Shown piece after piece: positions 13,033-20,564 of a DNA stretch of 23,356 bases. Origin of the DNA: Ruminococcus sp. (GTDB taxonomy: Bacteria > Bacillota > Clostridia > Oscillospirales > Ruminococcaceae). A program made the position numbers and the translations under genes. The stretch covers positions 2,806 to 26,161 of the forward strand of contig JAAVHM010000090.1 of NCBI GenBank assembly GCA_014799675.1, given 5' to 3'. The notes below the pieces were generated by a model that did no database searches, was not told the DNA's origin, and saw only the letters and a list, made by a program, of their open reading frames with translations. Each line of letters begins with the position of its first letter. The stretch's first letter is position 1.

Positions 13033-13236
13033 ATGGATAAAAAATATATTGAGTATCCAAATAAATTTGATAAAAAGGAATATGATAAAAATTATAGAAA
13101 AGAACATTACGTGCGTTTTTCCGCAAGCGTTAAGCCCGAATTAAAAAAGCGTGTTGACGATTACTGCAAAAAAGAAAAAATTTCAAAAACGGAGTTTATA
13201 CGCCGTGCTATTGATATGTTTGAAAATAATGAATAA
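13033..13236 (+). CDS. Solo ribbon-helix-helix (CopG/Arc-type) DNA-binding protein
   Basis: A 67-residue, lysine-rich protein. The C-terminal half is a ribbon-helix-helix fold: YVRFSASVKPELKKRVDDYC (strand plus helix 1) and KISKTEFIRRAIDMFE (helix 2). The N-terminal half (YIEYPNKFDKKEYDKNYRK) is basic and probably disordered. Such proteins are antitoxins or autorepressors. It is not directly coupled to a toxin: brnT starts 40 bp later from its own promoter, and brnT already has a dedicated brnA downstream. GAGGTGGTGA precedes the ATG at 13033; GTG codons at 13021 lie inside this site. It may be an orphan antitoxin, or an extra regulator of the brnTA unit (inference). Confidence 0.75.
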   Translation: MDKKYIEYPNKFDKKEYDKNYRKEHYVRFSASVKPELKKRVDDYCKKEKISKTEFIRRAIDMFENNE

Positions 13237-13241
13237 AGAAC

Positions 13242-13270
13242 TTGACAAATAATTATTTTATAATTATAAT
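13242..13270 (+). promoter_or_regulatory. Perfect consensus promoter of brnTA with operator-like dyad
   Basis: TTGACA (13242-13247), 17 bp, TATAAT (13265-13270). The expected start (7 bases beyond the -10) is at about 13277, exactly the A of the brnT ATG, so the mRNA would be leaderless. The -10 region is the near-palindrome ATAATTATAATATAATTAT, a plausible BrnA operator. Confidence 0.75.
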
Positions 13271-13276
13271 ATAATT

Positions 13277-13564
13277 ATGGAAACAATAATTTTTGAATGG
13301 GACGAAAACAAAAATACAATCAATAAAAAGAAGCATGGCATATCATTTGAGGAAGCAAGGGAGGTTTTTGACGATATTAAAGCTATCCTCTTTGATGACC
13401 CCGACCATTCCGTTGGCGAAGAACGGTTTATGATAATTGGAATAATAAGGTCACAAAAAATATGTATTGTAAGCCATTGCTACAGAGACAATGATGTTAT
13501 ACGAATTATTTCTGCAAGAGAAGCGACAAAAAAGGAGAAAAATGTTTATTTTAAAGGTTGGTGA
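13277..13564 (+). CDS. brnT: BrnT family toxin (type II toxin-antitoxin)
   Basis: A 95-residue ribonuclease-type toxin of the BrnT family (RelE-like fold). Signatures: FEWDENKNTINKKKHGISFEEA (about 5-26), where E-W-D-x-x-K and K-x-H-G are family hallmarks; FDDP; GIIRSQKICIVSHCYRDNDVIRIISAREATKKEK with the conserved R-I-I-S-A-R-x-A block. It cleaves RNA in the founding Brucella system. No ribosome binding site precedes the ATG; the perfect promoter places the predicted transcription start on the ATG itself, suggesting leaderless translation. The antitoxin gene follows after 4 bp. It looks intact. Confidence 0.9.
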   Translation: METIIFEWDENKNTINKKKHGISFEEAREVFDDIKAILFDDPDHSVGEERFMIIGIIRSQKICIVSHCYRDNDVIRIISAREATKKEKNVYFKGW

Positions 13565-13568
13565 TTTT

Positions 13569-13784
13569 ATGAGAGAAGAATATGATATTGAAGCTTTGAA
13601 TCCAAAAAAAAACCCATATGCCGAAAGGCTTAAAAGGCAAATATCAATAAACGTTGACATCAGCAGTATTGAGTTTTTTAAAAGTCTTGCCGCTGAAACT
13701 GGTATCCCTTATCAGACGCTGATAAATCTTTACCTTGCGGACTGCGCTAAAAAAAATAAAAAAATAGAAGTGTCTTGGACATGA
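13569..13784 (+). CDS. brnA: BrnA family antitoxin
   Basis: A 71-residue antitoxin. The N-terminal YDIEALNPKKNPYAERLK is the usual toxin-wrapping part, followed by a ribbon-helix-helix (KRQISINVDISSIEFFKSLA, then GIPYQTLINLYLADCA), which dimerises and binds the promoter for autorepression. It starts 4 bp after the brnT stop, in the usual toxin-first order of brnTA. A GG-rich site (AAAGGTTGGTGA) precedes the ATG. A 13-bp stem terminator (13790-13831) follows directly. Confidence 0.88.
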   Translation: MREEYDIEALNPKKNPYAERLKRQISINVDISSIEFFKSLAAETGIPYQTLINLYLADCAKKNKKIEVSWT

Positions 13785-13789
13785 TTAAA

Positions 13790-13831
13790 AAACGAGGATA
13801 GAATTGCCGTTTGGTAAATCTATCCTCGTTT
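13790..13831. terminator. Bidirectional terminator between brnA and the ABC ATPase gene
   Basis: AAACGAGGATAGA (13790-13802) and TCTATCCTCGTTT (13819-13831) form a perfect 13-bp stem with a 16-base loop. The plus strand continues TTATTA, the minus strand has a T6 run, so it can end both convergent units. Confidence 0.88.
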
Positions 13832-13832
13832 A

Positions 13833-14513
13833 TTATCGCACCATATCGGAAACCAGCACCCCGTCCTGAATACGGATAGTCCTCGCCGCCTGCGCGGCAA
13901 CGCTGTCGTCGTGGGTTATTATTATCACGGTTTTCCCCTGGGCGTGGAGATCGTACAGAATTCGCATTACCTCTGCCCCGCACTTGCTGTCAAGATTTCC
14001 AGTAGGCTCGTCCGCAAGGATTATCGGCGGCTCGGCGGCAATGGCTCTCGCTATGGCGGTACGCTGCTGCTGTCCCCCCGACATCTGACTGGGACGGTGG
14101 TTTACACGATTTTTCAGCGAGACCTTTTCCAGCGCGTGGAGTGCAAGGTCGCTTCGCACCGCCGCGGAAAGTCCCCGATATATCAGCGGAAGCTCCACGT
14201 TTTCCTTTGCGGTAAGCCCGGGAATTAAATTGAAGCTTTGGAAAATAAACCCTATCTCCTTGTTGCGTATCTTTGTAAGCTCTCTGTCGGAAAGCCTGTT
14301 TACGGGGACGCCCTCCAAAAGATATTCCCCCGAGGTCTGAACGTCCAGACAGCCCAGCATATTCATCAGCGTGGACTTCCCCGACCCCGAAGCCCCAGCA
14401 ATTGCAACAAATTCCCCTCTGTTTATTGTGAGCGAAAGGTCGTCGAGAGCAGCAACGCGGCTCTCCCCCTCGCCGTAAAGCTTGGTAATATTTTTCAGTT
14501 CTATCAGCGGCAT
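13833..14513 (-). CDS. ABC transporter ATP-binding protein (MacB/LolD type)
   Basis: A 226-residue ATPase subunit. Walker A GASGSGKST (about 39-47), Q-loop IFQSFNLIPGLTAKENV (about 89-105), signature SGGQQQRTAIARAI (about 143-156), Walker B IILADEPTGNLDS (about 163-175) and H-loop THDDSVA. The ELTKIRNKEIGFIFQSFNLIP segment and N-terminal IELKNITKLYG place it in the MacB/LolD/FtsE group, which works with four-helix FtsX-like permeases for lipoprotein release, macrolide or peptide efflux. No permease gene adjoins it, which is unusual. AAAGGAA precedes the ATG. The stop is followed at once by the strong terminator. It may be co-transcribed with the secreted protein gene upstream (235-bp gap with a structured segment). 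Confidence 0.92.
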   Translation of the reverse strand: MPLIELKNITKLYGEGESRVAALDDLSLTINRGEFVAIAGASGSGKSTLMNMLGCLDVQTSGEYLLEGVPVNRLSDRELTKIRNKEIGFIFQSFNLIPGLTAKENVELPLIYRGLSAAVRSDLALHALEKVSLKNRVNHRPSQMSGGQQQRTAIARAIAAEPPIILADEPTGNLDSKCGAEVMRILYDLHAQGKTVIIITHDDSVAAQAARTIRIQDGVLVSDMVR

Positions 14514-14612
14514 GGCAGTAATTCCTTTCTTGTTTCATGGAATTAATTTACCCTAAAATCTGCGCTTTATATATGCCGAAAAAATTTTTGTGCAACTTTT
14601 TTGAAAAAGCAA

Positions 14613-14733
14613 AACTCTCCGTGATATCGGGCAGGTAACGATACAGAAGTATTGTTACCCATGGGAGCATTTTACCCTTATTGACAAAGTATGCCAATAA
14701 GGGTAAAGGCTCAGCTTTTTTTCACGGAGAGTT
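14613..14733. other. Structured intergenic segment: two hairpins enclosed by a 12-bp stem
   Basis: AACTCTCCGTGA (14613-14624) pairs perfectly with TCACGGAGAGTT (14722-14733). Inside are GGTAACGATAC/GTATTGTTACC (14634-14644, 14649-14659; one G-U wobble) and TTTACCCTTATTG/CAATAAGGGTAAA (14671-14683, 14695-14707; perfect 13 bp). Either strand could fold into a three-way junction. On the minus strand the outer stem is followed by TTTTGCTTTTT, so it may terminate the secreted-protein transcript before the ATPase gene. It could also be a small mobile repeat or an RNA element; the family was not recognised. Confidence 0.6.
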
Positions 14734-14748
14734 AATTTTTAATTTATC

Positions 14749-15504
14749 TTAATATTTAACCGCCTTGTAACCGCTGGGAACGGTAAATTCGGAATCCTTG
14801 ACCGTGTATTTGATCTGGAAGCAGGCGGTAACATCGCCGTCCGTCATTGCAAGGGGGTTGCCCTTGGAATCGAACAGGAAGCCTATCTTGCTGTAGTTGT
14901 CGGTGGAAAATTCTTCATAATAATATGTGTTTTCACCGCTTTTGAACTTGAATATCTTGCCCTTTGCGTTTTCGGAAATTCCCAGATCCTCGGCAAAATA
15001 GCTGTCGTTGTCAAAATTTGCATACGATTCAAGCATTTCGTCCACAAGATCGTCATAACCGATATCGTCTGTGATAGGCGTGCTTATCTTCTGCTTGTCG
15101 GCAACGGAAAGAATTGTCATTTCCTTAGGCGTTGTGTAAATTGCCATGCCCTCGCCCTCGACATAAACAACTATCTTCATTTTCCTGCTCTTGTATGCAA
15201 CGGACACGATCTCGTCCTTTGTTATAACATTCATTGCAAACTGCGGGTTTTCTGCGTCCATCGCGGTAAGCTGCTTTTCATAGAATTTTTTAAGCCTTGA
15301 CTTGCCGAAAGTAACTGTGTTCTTTGTGTCCTTTGCGCTGTACTTTTCCACCCATTTGATGTAGTTGGAATTGTACTTCGCGCTTGTGAGAGCCTTGGTA
15401 TCGCTCCATTCGGAAGCGGCGGAAGCGGTGATACCCAGCGCCATTGCCACACAAAGTACTGCGGAAACAATAGCGGGGAGCGCTTTTTTGATTTTTCTAA
15501 ACAT
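14749..15504 (-). CDS. Secreted protein of unknown function
   Basis: A 251-residue exported protein. The N-terminus has a basic start (MFRKIKKAL), a hydrophobic core (about 9-26) and an A-x-A cleavage site (ITASAASEW), with no lipobox, so it is probably released or wall-associated. The mature part is soluble, beta-rich and has many Lys, Tyr and Asp. Repeated short blocks such as KIVVYVEGEGMAIYTTPKEM, FKFKSGENTYYYEEF and GFLFDSKGNPLAM look like an LppX/LolA-like or beta-sandwich fold, but I see no diagnostic motif and name no family. AAGGAGG precedes the ATG and a TTGACA-17-TACAAT promoter lies at 15548-15576. Confidence 0.8.
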   Translation of the reverse strand: MFRKIKKALPAIVSAVLCVAMALGITASAASEWSDTKALTSAKYNSNYIKWVEKYSAKDTKNTVTFGKSRLKKFYEKQLTAMDAENPQFAMNVITKDEIVSVAYKSRKMKIVVYVEGEGMAIYTTPKEMTILSVADKQKISTPITDDIGYDDLVDEMLESYANFDNDSYFAEDLGISENAKGKIFKFKSGENTYYYEEFSTDNYSKIGFLFDSKGNPLAMTDGDVTACFQIKYTVKDSEFTVPSGYKAVKY

Positions 15505-15547
15505 TGGAAATTCCTCCTTGAATAGTGTGTGAATTATTTATACTTGA

Positions 15548-15576
15548 ATTGTAACATATTTTTTCAAAAATGTCAA
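15548..15576 (-). promoter_or_regulatory. Promoter of the secreted protein gene
   Basis: Minus strand: TTGACA (15576-15571), 17 bp, TACAAT (15553-15548), about 40 bp before the ATG at 15504. Confidence 0.72.
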
Positions 15577-15644
15577 TAATTTGTCTGCCCATATTTGCAA
15601 TGGAGCAATAGAAATTTTTGACATTTTATAATAACGCAGTTAAA

Positions 15645-17795
15645 TTATTGCGATTCAGCTTCGTCCCTGCAGTCTCCAACCACGGTGAAATCCACCTGTC
15701 CGCTTGAAACGTTGGTACTTACGCATATGACCTTAACGCTGCCGCCGACCTGATAAATATTCTTTCCGTTTTTGGTAAGGGTAAAATGTCCGTCATAATC
15801 GTATGGACCGTTTTTCAGCGACTCTATGCGGACAAGTCCCTCAACGGTGTTGGGAAGCTCCACGAAAAATCCGAATTCCTGAACCGAGGAAATTATTCCC
15901 TCAAATTCCTCGCCGATGTGGGCGTTCATGTATTCCGCGCAGTAGCAGTCGTCGCACTCACGCTCGATACGCATTGCAACAAGCTCGCATTCCGAGGACT
16001 GCTGAGCCGCTTCCTTTGCAAAGCCCGCGTAACGCTTCTGCATGAATTTCTGGGGCTGTTTGTTGTAGCATAAGTCCGTTAAAATACGGTGTATCGCCAG
16101 ATCGGGGTAACGTCTTATAGGCGAGGTAAAATGGGCGTAATCCTCCAGAACAAGCCCGAAATGTCCGATAGGCTCGTCCGAATATTTTGCCTTTGCCATG
16201 GAACGCAGCACCATGTTGTTTACCGCCGCCGCAAGGGGCAGGTCCTTGGTCTTTTCAAGGATTTCCGCCAAATGCTTGGGCTTCACGCTTGAAAAATGGG
16301 GGACGGCAATATTCAGCCGCGAAACGATGTCCACAAGCTCCTGAACCTTTTCGGGGGAGGGGTCTTCATGTATGCGGTACACGAACGGCACGCCGCTTTC
16401 CTTTGCAAGCCTTGCGGCGGCGGTGTTCGCCATAAGCATGAATTCCTCAATAATAAGCTCGCTCCTGCCGCGTTCGCGCTTCTGCACGTCCACGCAGACG
16501 TCGTTTTCGTCAATGATAAGCTTGGCTTCCGAGGTCTCGATCTGGGGCGCGCCACGCTTTAATTTGTTTTCGGTAAGTATCGCCGCAAGCTCGTCCATAA
16601 GCAAAATGCTGGGCACAAGTCCGTCGTACTTCTCGGCAAGTTCTTTCGGTATTTCGGAATTATTTTTTGTGCAGTCCAGAATTTTATTTATCTCGCTGTA
16701 CACGCCCTTGACCCGTGAGCGTATCACGGTCTTGCTGAATTTGTAGGAAATCAGTTTCCCCTCGCTGTCAAGCTTCATCAGGCAGGAAAAGGCAAGCCTG
16801 TCCTCCTGCGGGTTAAGGGAGCAGATACCGTTGGAAAGCTCTTTCGGGAGCATGGGGACTACCTTGTTTGCGTAGTAAATCGAAGTACCCCGAAGCATGG
16901 CGTCCTTGTCAAGCTCCGAGCCTGATTTTACGTAAAAGGAAACGTCCGCAATGTGAACGCCCAACTCCCAGCCGCTGTCGGTTTTTGCCACGGAAATAGC
17001 GTCGTCAATGTCCTTTGTGTCCGCGCCGTCTATGGTGAAAATAGTTTCCTCGCGCAGGTCAAGCCGCCTGCTTGTTTCGCCCTCGGGTATGCCGACGTGT
17101 TCCGCGTGCCTTGCTTCATCAAGAACGCAGGCGGGGAAATCCACCTCCACGCCGTTGATGTGGAGAATAGCGTCCGCGCTGCTTTTAGCCTTTTTGCTGT
17201 CCCCGAAAATGCTTGTAATTCTCGCCCTGTGGTCGGAATGTCTCTCGCCCCTGCGGCTTATTTCCGCAAGGACCTTGTCCCCCACTCTCACTGGAACTTT
17301 AAGCTCTGAAACAATGATAAGCTCCTTTGAAATGCTGTCGGGACGTATGCATATTGTGTCGCCGTTTTTTTCAACCGTCCCCGTGAACTCGGAAAAATTC
17401 TCCTCCGTTACAGCAACAACTTCACCCTCGGGGGACTCCCCTCTTTGTGGCAGAAGCCGTGCTAAAACGGTGTCGCCGGGCATTGCGCCCATTAAAAATT
17501 TTCCCGGAACAAAAACCTCGCTGCCGTCCTCACGCTCGATAAATCCAAAGGTCTTGTTGAGACGAGTAACTTTTGCGGGGAAAACTCCCGCGCTTCCGCA
17601 AAGCTTTATTCCCGACTTGCTTTCAATTATAACGCCCTCTTTTTTCAGCTCCGCAACAGCCGCCGCAAAGGTCGCCGCGCTTGGCTTCCTGCCCTTGCAG
17701 CCTGCGTATAATTTTTTGTAGGAAACAGCTTTCCCGCCCGCCTGTTCAAGCTGGGAGCGTATCCGTGTTCTGTATATTTTTTTTAGTTCCGCCAT
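15645..17795 (-). CDS. rnr: Ribonuclease R (3'-5' exoribonuclease)
   Basis: A 716-residue RNase II-family exonuclease degrading structured RNA. Order: N-terminal winged helix (about 5-65), cold-shock domains (about 70-210; FPAKVTRLNKTFGFIEREDG), RNB catalytic domain (about 240-570) with the metal-binding DGADTKDIDDA (Asp256, Asp259, Asp264, Asp265), GVHIADVSFYV, LPKELSNGICSLNP and FTSPIRRYPDLAIHR, then S1 (about 620-705; EFEGIISSVQEFGFFVEL). Length is typical. GGGAGG precedes the ATG. Gene order on the minus strand is secG then rnr, as in many Firmicutes, but a 17-bp-stem terminator and an inverted-repeat element separate them, so rnr likely has its own promoter inside that element. smpB, often next, is absent here. 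Confidence 0.95.
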   Translation of the reverse strand: MAELKKIYRTRIRSQLEQAGGKAVSYKKLYAGCKGRKPSAATFAAAVAELKKEGVIIESKSGIKLCGSAGVFPAKVTRLNKTFGFIEREDGSEVFVPGKFLMGAMPGDTVLARLLPQRGESPEGEVVAVTEENFSEFTGTVEKNGDTICIRPDSISKELIIVSELKVPVRVGDKVLAEISRRGERHSDHRARITSIFGDSKKAKSSADAILHINGVEVDFPACVLDEARHAEHVGIPEGETSRRLDLREETIFTIDGADTKDIDDAISVAKTDSGWELGVHIADVSFYVKSGSELDKDAMLRGTSIYYANKVVPMLPKELSNGICSLNPQEDRLAFSCLMKLDSEGKLISYKFSKTVIRSRVKGVYSEINKILDCTKNNSEIPKELAEKYDGLVPSILLMDELAAILTENKLKRGAPQIETSEAKLIIDENDVCVDVQKRERGRSELIIEEFMLMANTAAARLAKESGVPFVYRIHEDPSPEKVQELVDIVSRLNIAVPHFSSVKPKHLAEILEKTKDLPLAAAVNNMVLRSMAKAKYSDEPIGHFGLVLEDYAHFTSPIRRYPDLAIHRILTDLCYNKQPQKFMQKRYAGFAKEAAQQSSECELVAMRIERECDDCYCAEYMNAHIGEEFEGIISSVQEFGFFVELPNTVEGLVRIESLKNGPYDYDGHFTLTKNGKNIYQVGGSVKVICVSTNVSSGQVDFTVVGDCRDEAESQ

Positions 17796-17816
17796 TATAA
17801 TAACCTCCCGAAATTC

Positions 17817-17955
17817 AATTAATAATTAATAATGAATAATTAATAATTATCAATTAAAACGTGTGCGTGCAACATTTGCGTGCAACGTTTGCGTGCAAAA
17901 CATATCGGCGAAGCCGACCAAGCAATTATTAATTATTAATTGTTAATTATTAATT
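17817..17955. mobile_element. 139-bp inverted-repeat element upstream of rnr
   Basis: The ends are 32-bp inverted repeats of AATTAATAATTAA-type sequence (17817-17848 and 17924-17955; 30 of 32 matching). The interior is unlike the ends: three 13-bp direct repeats and a short TCGGC-GAA-GCCGA hairpin (17905-17917). It lies between the rnr start and the secG terminator. It may be a miniature mobile element. Because the ends are low-complexity AT, part of the match could be chance. A TTGCAC-17-TAATTA promoter for rnr can be drawn inside it on the minus strand. Confidence 0.55.
17864..17902. repeat. Three 13-bp direct repeats (TGCGTGCAACRTT)
   Basis: TGCGTGCAACATT, TGCGTGCAACGTT and TGCGTGCAAAACA follow each other without gaps. 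On the minus strand each contains TTGCACGCA. They sit 70-110 bp upstream of the rnr start, inside the inverted-repeat element, and could be protein-binding iterons or decoys for a -35-like TTGCAC. Confidence 0.7.
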
Positions 17956-17994
17956 AAAATTTTTGCCCTGTGTGTACCACAGGGCAAAAATTTT
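17956..17994. terminator. Terminator of secG
   Basis: AAAATTTTTGCCCTGTG (17956-17972) and CACAGGGCAAAAATTTT (17978-17994): perfect 17-bp stem, 5-base loop, immediately after the secG stop. T-runs are built into both arms. Confidence 0.85.
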
Positions 17995-17995
17995 C

Positions 17996-18274
17996 TCAGC
18001 TTCCGCTGCTTATTTTGTTTACGATCATCGGAATGATATTCACAGCAAGCGTTACAACAAAGAACACGATAGTGAGAAGCTTTGTAAGTCTCGCAAGAGC
18101 CTGCTCTCTGGAGCTGCTGACGTTGCCCTTGCCGAAAAAGTTATCGCTCTGACCCGACAGCGCGGAGCTCATGTCCTGCTGCTTCTGTTCCTGCATCATG
18201 GTGATTATGATTATCAGAACGCTGCTTATTATCATCAGAATGCCGCCAATTATCTGGATAGCGCCGAATTCCAT
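17996..18274 (-). CDS. secG: Preprotein translocase subunit SecG
   Basis: A 92-residue membrane protein assisting SecYE-mediated secretion. Two hydrophobic helices (about 5-27 and 65-85) flank a polar cytoplasmic loop. The family signatures are visible: IGGILMIISSVLIIIITMMQ, then a loop with SSALSGQSDNFFGKGNVSS and REQALARLTKLL before helix 2. The ATG at 18274 is chosen: GGAGG is 8 bases upstream; a TTG two codons earlier would be too close. It is driven by TTGCAA-17-TATAAT (18311-18339) and closed by the terminator at 17956-17994. Confidence 0.92.
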   Translation of the reverse strand: MEFGAIQIIGGILMIISSVLIIIITMMQEQKQQDMSSALSGQSDNFFGKGNVSSSREQALARLTKLLTIVFFVVTLAVNIIPMIVNKISSGS

Positions 18275-18310
18275 TTGCAATTCCTCCCTAAAAAATAGAT
18301 TATCTATTGT

Positions 18311-18339
18311 ATTATATCACACTTTTTCTGAAATTGCAA
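18311..18339 (-). promoter_or_regulatory. Promoter of secG
   Basis: Minus strand: TTGCAA (18339-18334), 17 bp, TATAAT (18316-18311); start expected near 18304, 30 bp before the ATG. Confidence 0.72.
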
Positions 18340-18388
18340 GACTTTTCCGCACTTTTTTCAAAATATTTTTTCGGTGTAATTAAAACCC

Positions 18389-20539
18389 TTACTTTTTGGG
18401 CTTCAAGGAATTTTTTAACCTCTGCACCAATGTGGGCTTTACCTTGTGAGCGCGCTTTCCTGCGGACTTTGCGCCCTTGGCGGAAATCGCTCCGTTTGCC
18501 GCGTTTTCGTATGCTTCTTTTATAAACGCTGACTGGGAATCCACAGGCTCGCCCTCGGTCTTAACGTGGCTGTACGTGCCGTCGGAAGCCATTTTCCTCG
18601 CCTTGACATTGTCCCTTATAAGCACGTCGAAAATGTGCATTATCCTGTTGCGGACGTGGTTGTCGTAAATCGGCACGGCAACCTCAACACGCCGCAAAGT
18701 GTTCCTCGTCATAAAGTCCGCGGAGCTGATGTAGATCTTCCTGCGCTCGGGAGTTCCGAAAATATAGATACGGCTGTGTTCAAGGTATCTTCCCACAATG
18801 CTTGTTATCTCGATATTTTCGGTAAGTCCCTCAATGCCCGCCACGAGACAGCATATGCCCCGTATCACCATGCGGACTTTTACCCCGCTTTGAGAAGCTT
18901 CCACAAGCTTATCCATAAGGGTCTTGTCGGTGAGGGAATTCAGCTTCAAGCCGATAAAGGCTTCCTCGCCCCGATTTGCGGCGGCAATTTCGTTGTCTAT
19001 CATCTCAATGATCTTATTCTGCAAGCAAAGGGGCGCAACCAGAAGCCTGCTCGTATGCTCCACAAGAGAGCTTGTGGACAGGGCGTTGAACACCATTGAA
19101 GCTTCCGCGCCGATTTCCTGATTTGCGGTCATAAGGCTAAGGTCGGTGTAAAGCGCGGAGGTCTTTTCGTTGTAATTTCCCGTGCCGACCTGCGTGATGT
19201 ATTCAATTTTTCCGCCGCTTGTTTTTCTTGTGATAAGAAGCAGCTTTGAGTGTACCTTTAAGCTTTCCGGACCGTATATAACGTTACAGCCCGCACGCTC
19301 CAGACGCTGCGACCAGCCTATGTTGTTCTCCTCGTCAAACCTTGCCCGAAGCTCAACAAGCACAAGTACGTCCTTGCCGTTTTCCGCGGCTGCGATAAGC
19401 GCGTCGATCACCTTTGAGTTTGAAGCAACACGATAGAGTGTTATTTTTACGGAGACAACCAAAGGGTCGTGCGCCGCTTCCATAAGCAGACGGAGGAACG
19501 GTTTTATGCTCTCAAAGGGATAGGAAAGCAGAATGTCCCGCCGCAGGATCTGGGGTATCATGGGAGCGTCCTTTACCACCTCGCAGGAGTTCTGGGGGTC
19601 TGCTCTTCCAAAGAAAAGCAGTGGGAGACTGTCCTCCAGCTTGCTTCTCAAAGGGTACACAAAGGAAAGGTCAAGAGGAGATTTGAGCCTGTAAACCTGC
19701 TCCTTTGCAAGTTCCAGCTTTTCGCAGAGATAGTCCACCGCCTCGCTGCCAAGCTTTCTTGAAAGCTCCATGCGGACCGGGGAAAGCTTCTTGCGCTTTT
19801 TAAGAAGCTCCGACATAACGTCCCGCAGGTCAACATCGTGGTCGTAGAGAGCTTCCTCCATATTTATGTCGGCGTTTCTTGTTATACGCATAAGGGACTT
19901 GTCAAGAATTTTATAATGCTCAAATACCAGCGGCATATAGTGGAGGATAAGCTCCTCAACAAGCATGAACCTGTGCTTTGTGCCGGGGAGGAAAATTATT
20001 CTTGAGAACGAGCCGCTTGCGGGGACGATAGCAAGCTTCACCGAGGACTTTGATTCAAGGTGAGCAACGGCGTAAATTTCCTTATTTTTAAGGAACGGGA
20101 AAGGGTGTCTTTTATCAATGACTTGCGGAGAAATAAGCGGAAGAATTTCCGTGGTAAAATACACTCTGAGGTAGTCCTCTTCCTTGTCCGAAAGGGCGGA
20201 AAAATCCACCTGTTCAACGCCGTGCTTTTCAAGCTCCGCCATAACGCCCTTGTAGGCGTTGTCCCGCATGGGGACAAGCTCCGCAGTCCGCTTGAAAATA
20301 GCTTCAAGCTGTTCTGAACAGGTCATTTCGGTCTTGTTGTCCCTGTCCTCGGTGTCCACCAAAGTCCTGTCGTAAAGCGAGCCGACGCGTATCATGAAAA
20401 ACTCGTCAAGGTTTGACTGGAATATCGCCGCAAACATAAGCCTTTCGCAAAGCGGCACGCTTTTGTCCGAAGCCTCCTCCAGTACTCTTTCGTTGAATTT
20501 GAGCCACGAAAGCTCTCGGTTGTCGTAACATTCTTTCAT
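18389..20539 (-). CDS. ppk1: Polyphosphate kinase 1
   Basis: A 716-residue enzyme that reversibly makes inorganic polyphosphate from ATP. N domain: NRELSWLKFNERVLEEA (about 5-21) and IFQSNLDEFFMIRVGSL; head domain about 110-310; two phospholipase-D-like catalytic domains follow. His430 in VHSKLLLI is the expected phospho-histidine, with GTGNYNEKTSALYTDLSL after it, and His588 in EHSRIYIF the second catalytic histidine, then SSADFMTRNTLRRVEVAVPI. A lysine-rich tail (SAKGAKSAGKRAHKVKP, about 685-716) extends past the usual end. The ATG at 20539 follows CAGGTGATAAT; longer open frame upstream runs through the preceding gene and is not used. It starts 25 bp after the unknown gene at 20565-21215, so they likely form an operon. 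Confidence 0.95.
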   Translation of the reverse strand: MKECYDNRELSWLKFNERVLEEASDKSVPLCERLMFAAIFQSNLDEFFMIRVGSLYDRTLVDTEDRDNKTEMTCSEQLEAIFKRTAELVPMRDNAYKGVMAELEKHGVEQVDFSALSDKEEDYLRVYFTTEILPLISPQVIDKRHPFPFLKNKEIYAVAHLESKSSVKLAIVPASGSFSRIIFLPGTKHRFMLVEELILHYMPLVFEHYKILDKSLMRITRNADINMEEALYDHDVDLRDVMSELLKKRKKLSPVRMELSRKLGSEAVDYLCEKLELAKEQVYRLKSPLDLSFVYPLRSKLEDSLPLLFFGRADPQNSCEVVKDAPMIPQILRRDILLSYPFESIKPFLRLLMEAAHDPLVVSVKITLYRVASNSKVIDALIAAAENGKDVLVLVELRARFDEENNIGWSQRLERAGCNVIYGPESLKVHSKLLLITRKTSGGKIEYITQVGTGNYNEKTSALYTDLSLMTANQEIGAEASMVFNALSTSSLVEHTSRLLVAPLCLQNKIIEMIDNEIAAANRGEEAFIGLKLNSLTDKTLMDKLVEASQSGVKVRMVIRGICCLVAGIEGLTENIEITSIVGRYLEHSRIYIFGTPERRKIYISSADFMTRNTLRRVEVAVPIYDNHVRNRIMHIFDVLIRDNVKARKMASDGTYSHVKTEGEPVDSQSAFIKEAYENAANGAISAKGAKSAGKRAHKVKPTLVQRLKNSLKPKK

Positions 20540-20564
20540 ATTATCACCTGTTCTTGTAAAAAAT

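Noticed and set aside
15618..15646. Plus-strand promoter-like TTGACA-17-TAAATT after rnr
   Set aside because: It would point antisense into rnr with no gene or terminator to match; -10 is weak.
17864..17902. CRISPR-like array from the 13-bp repeats
   Set aside because: Units are contiguous, only three, far too short and without spacers or cas genes.
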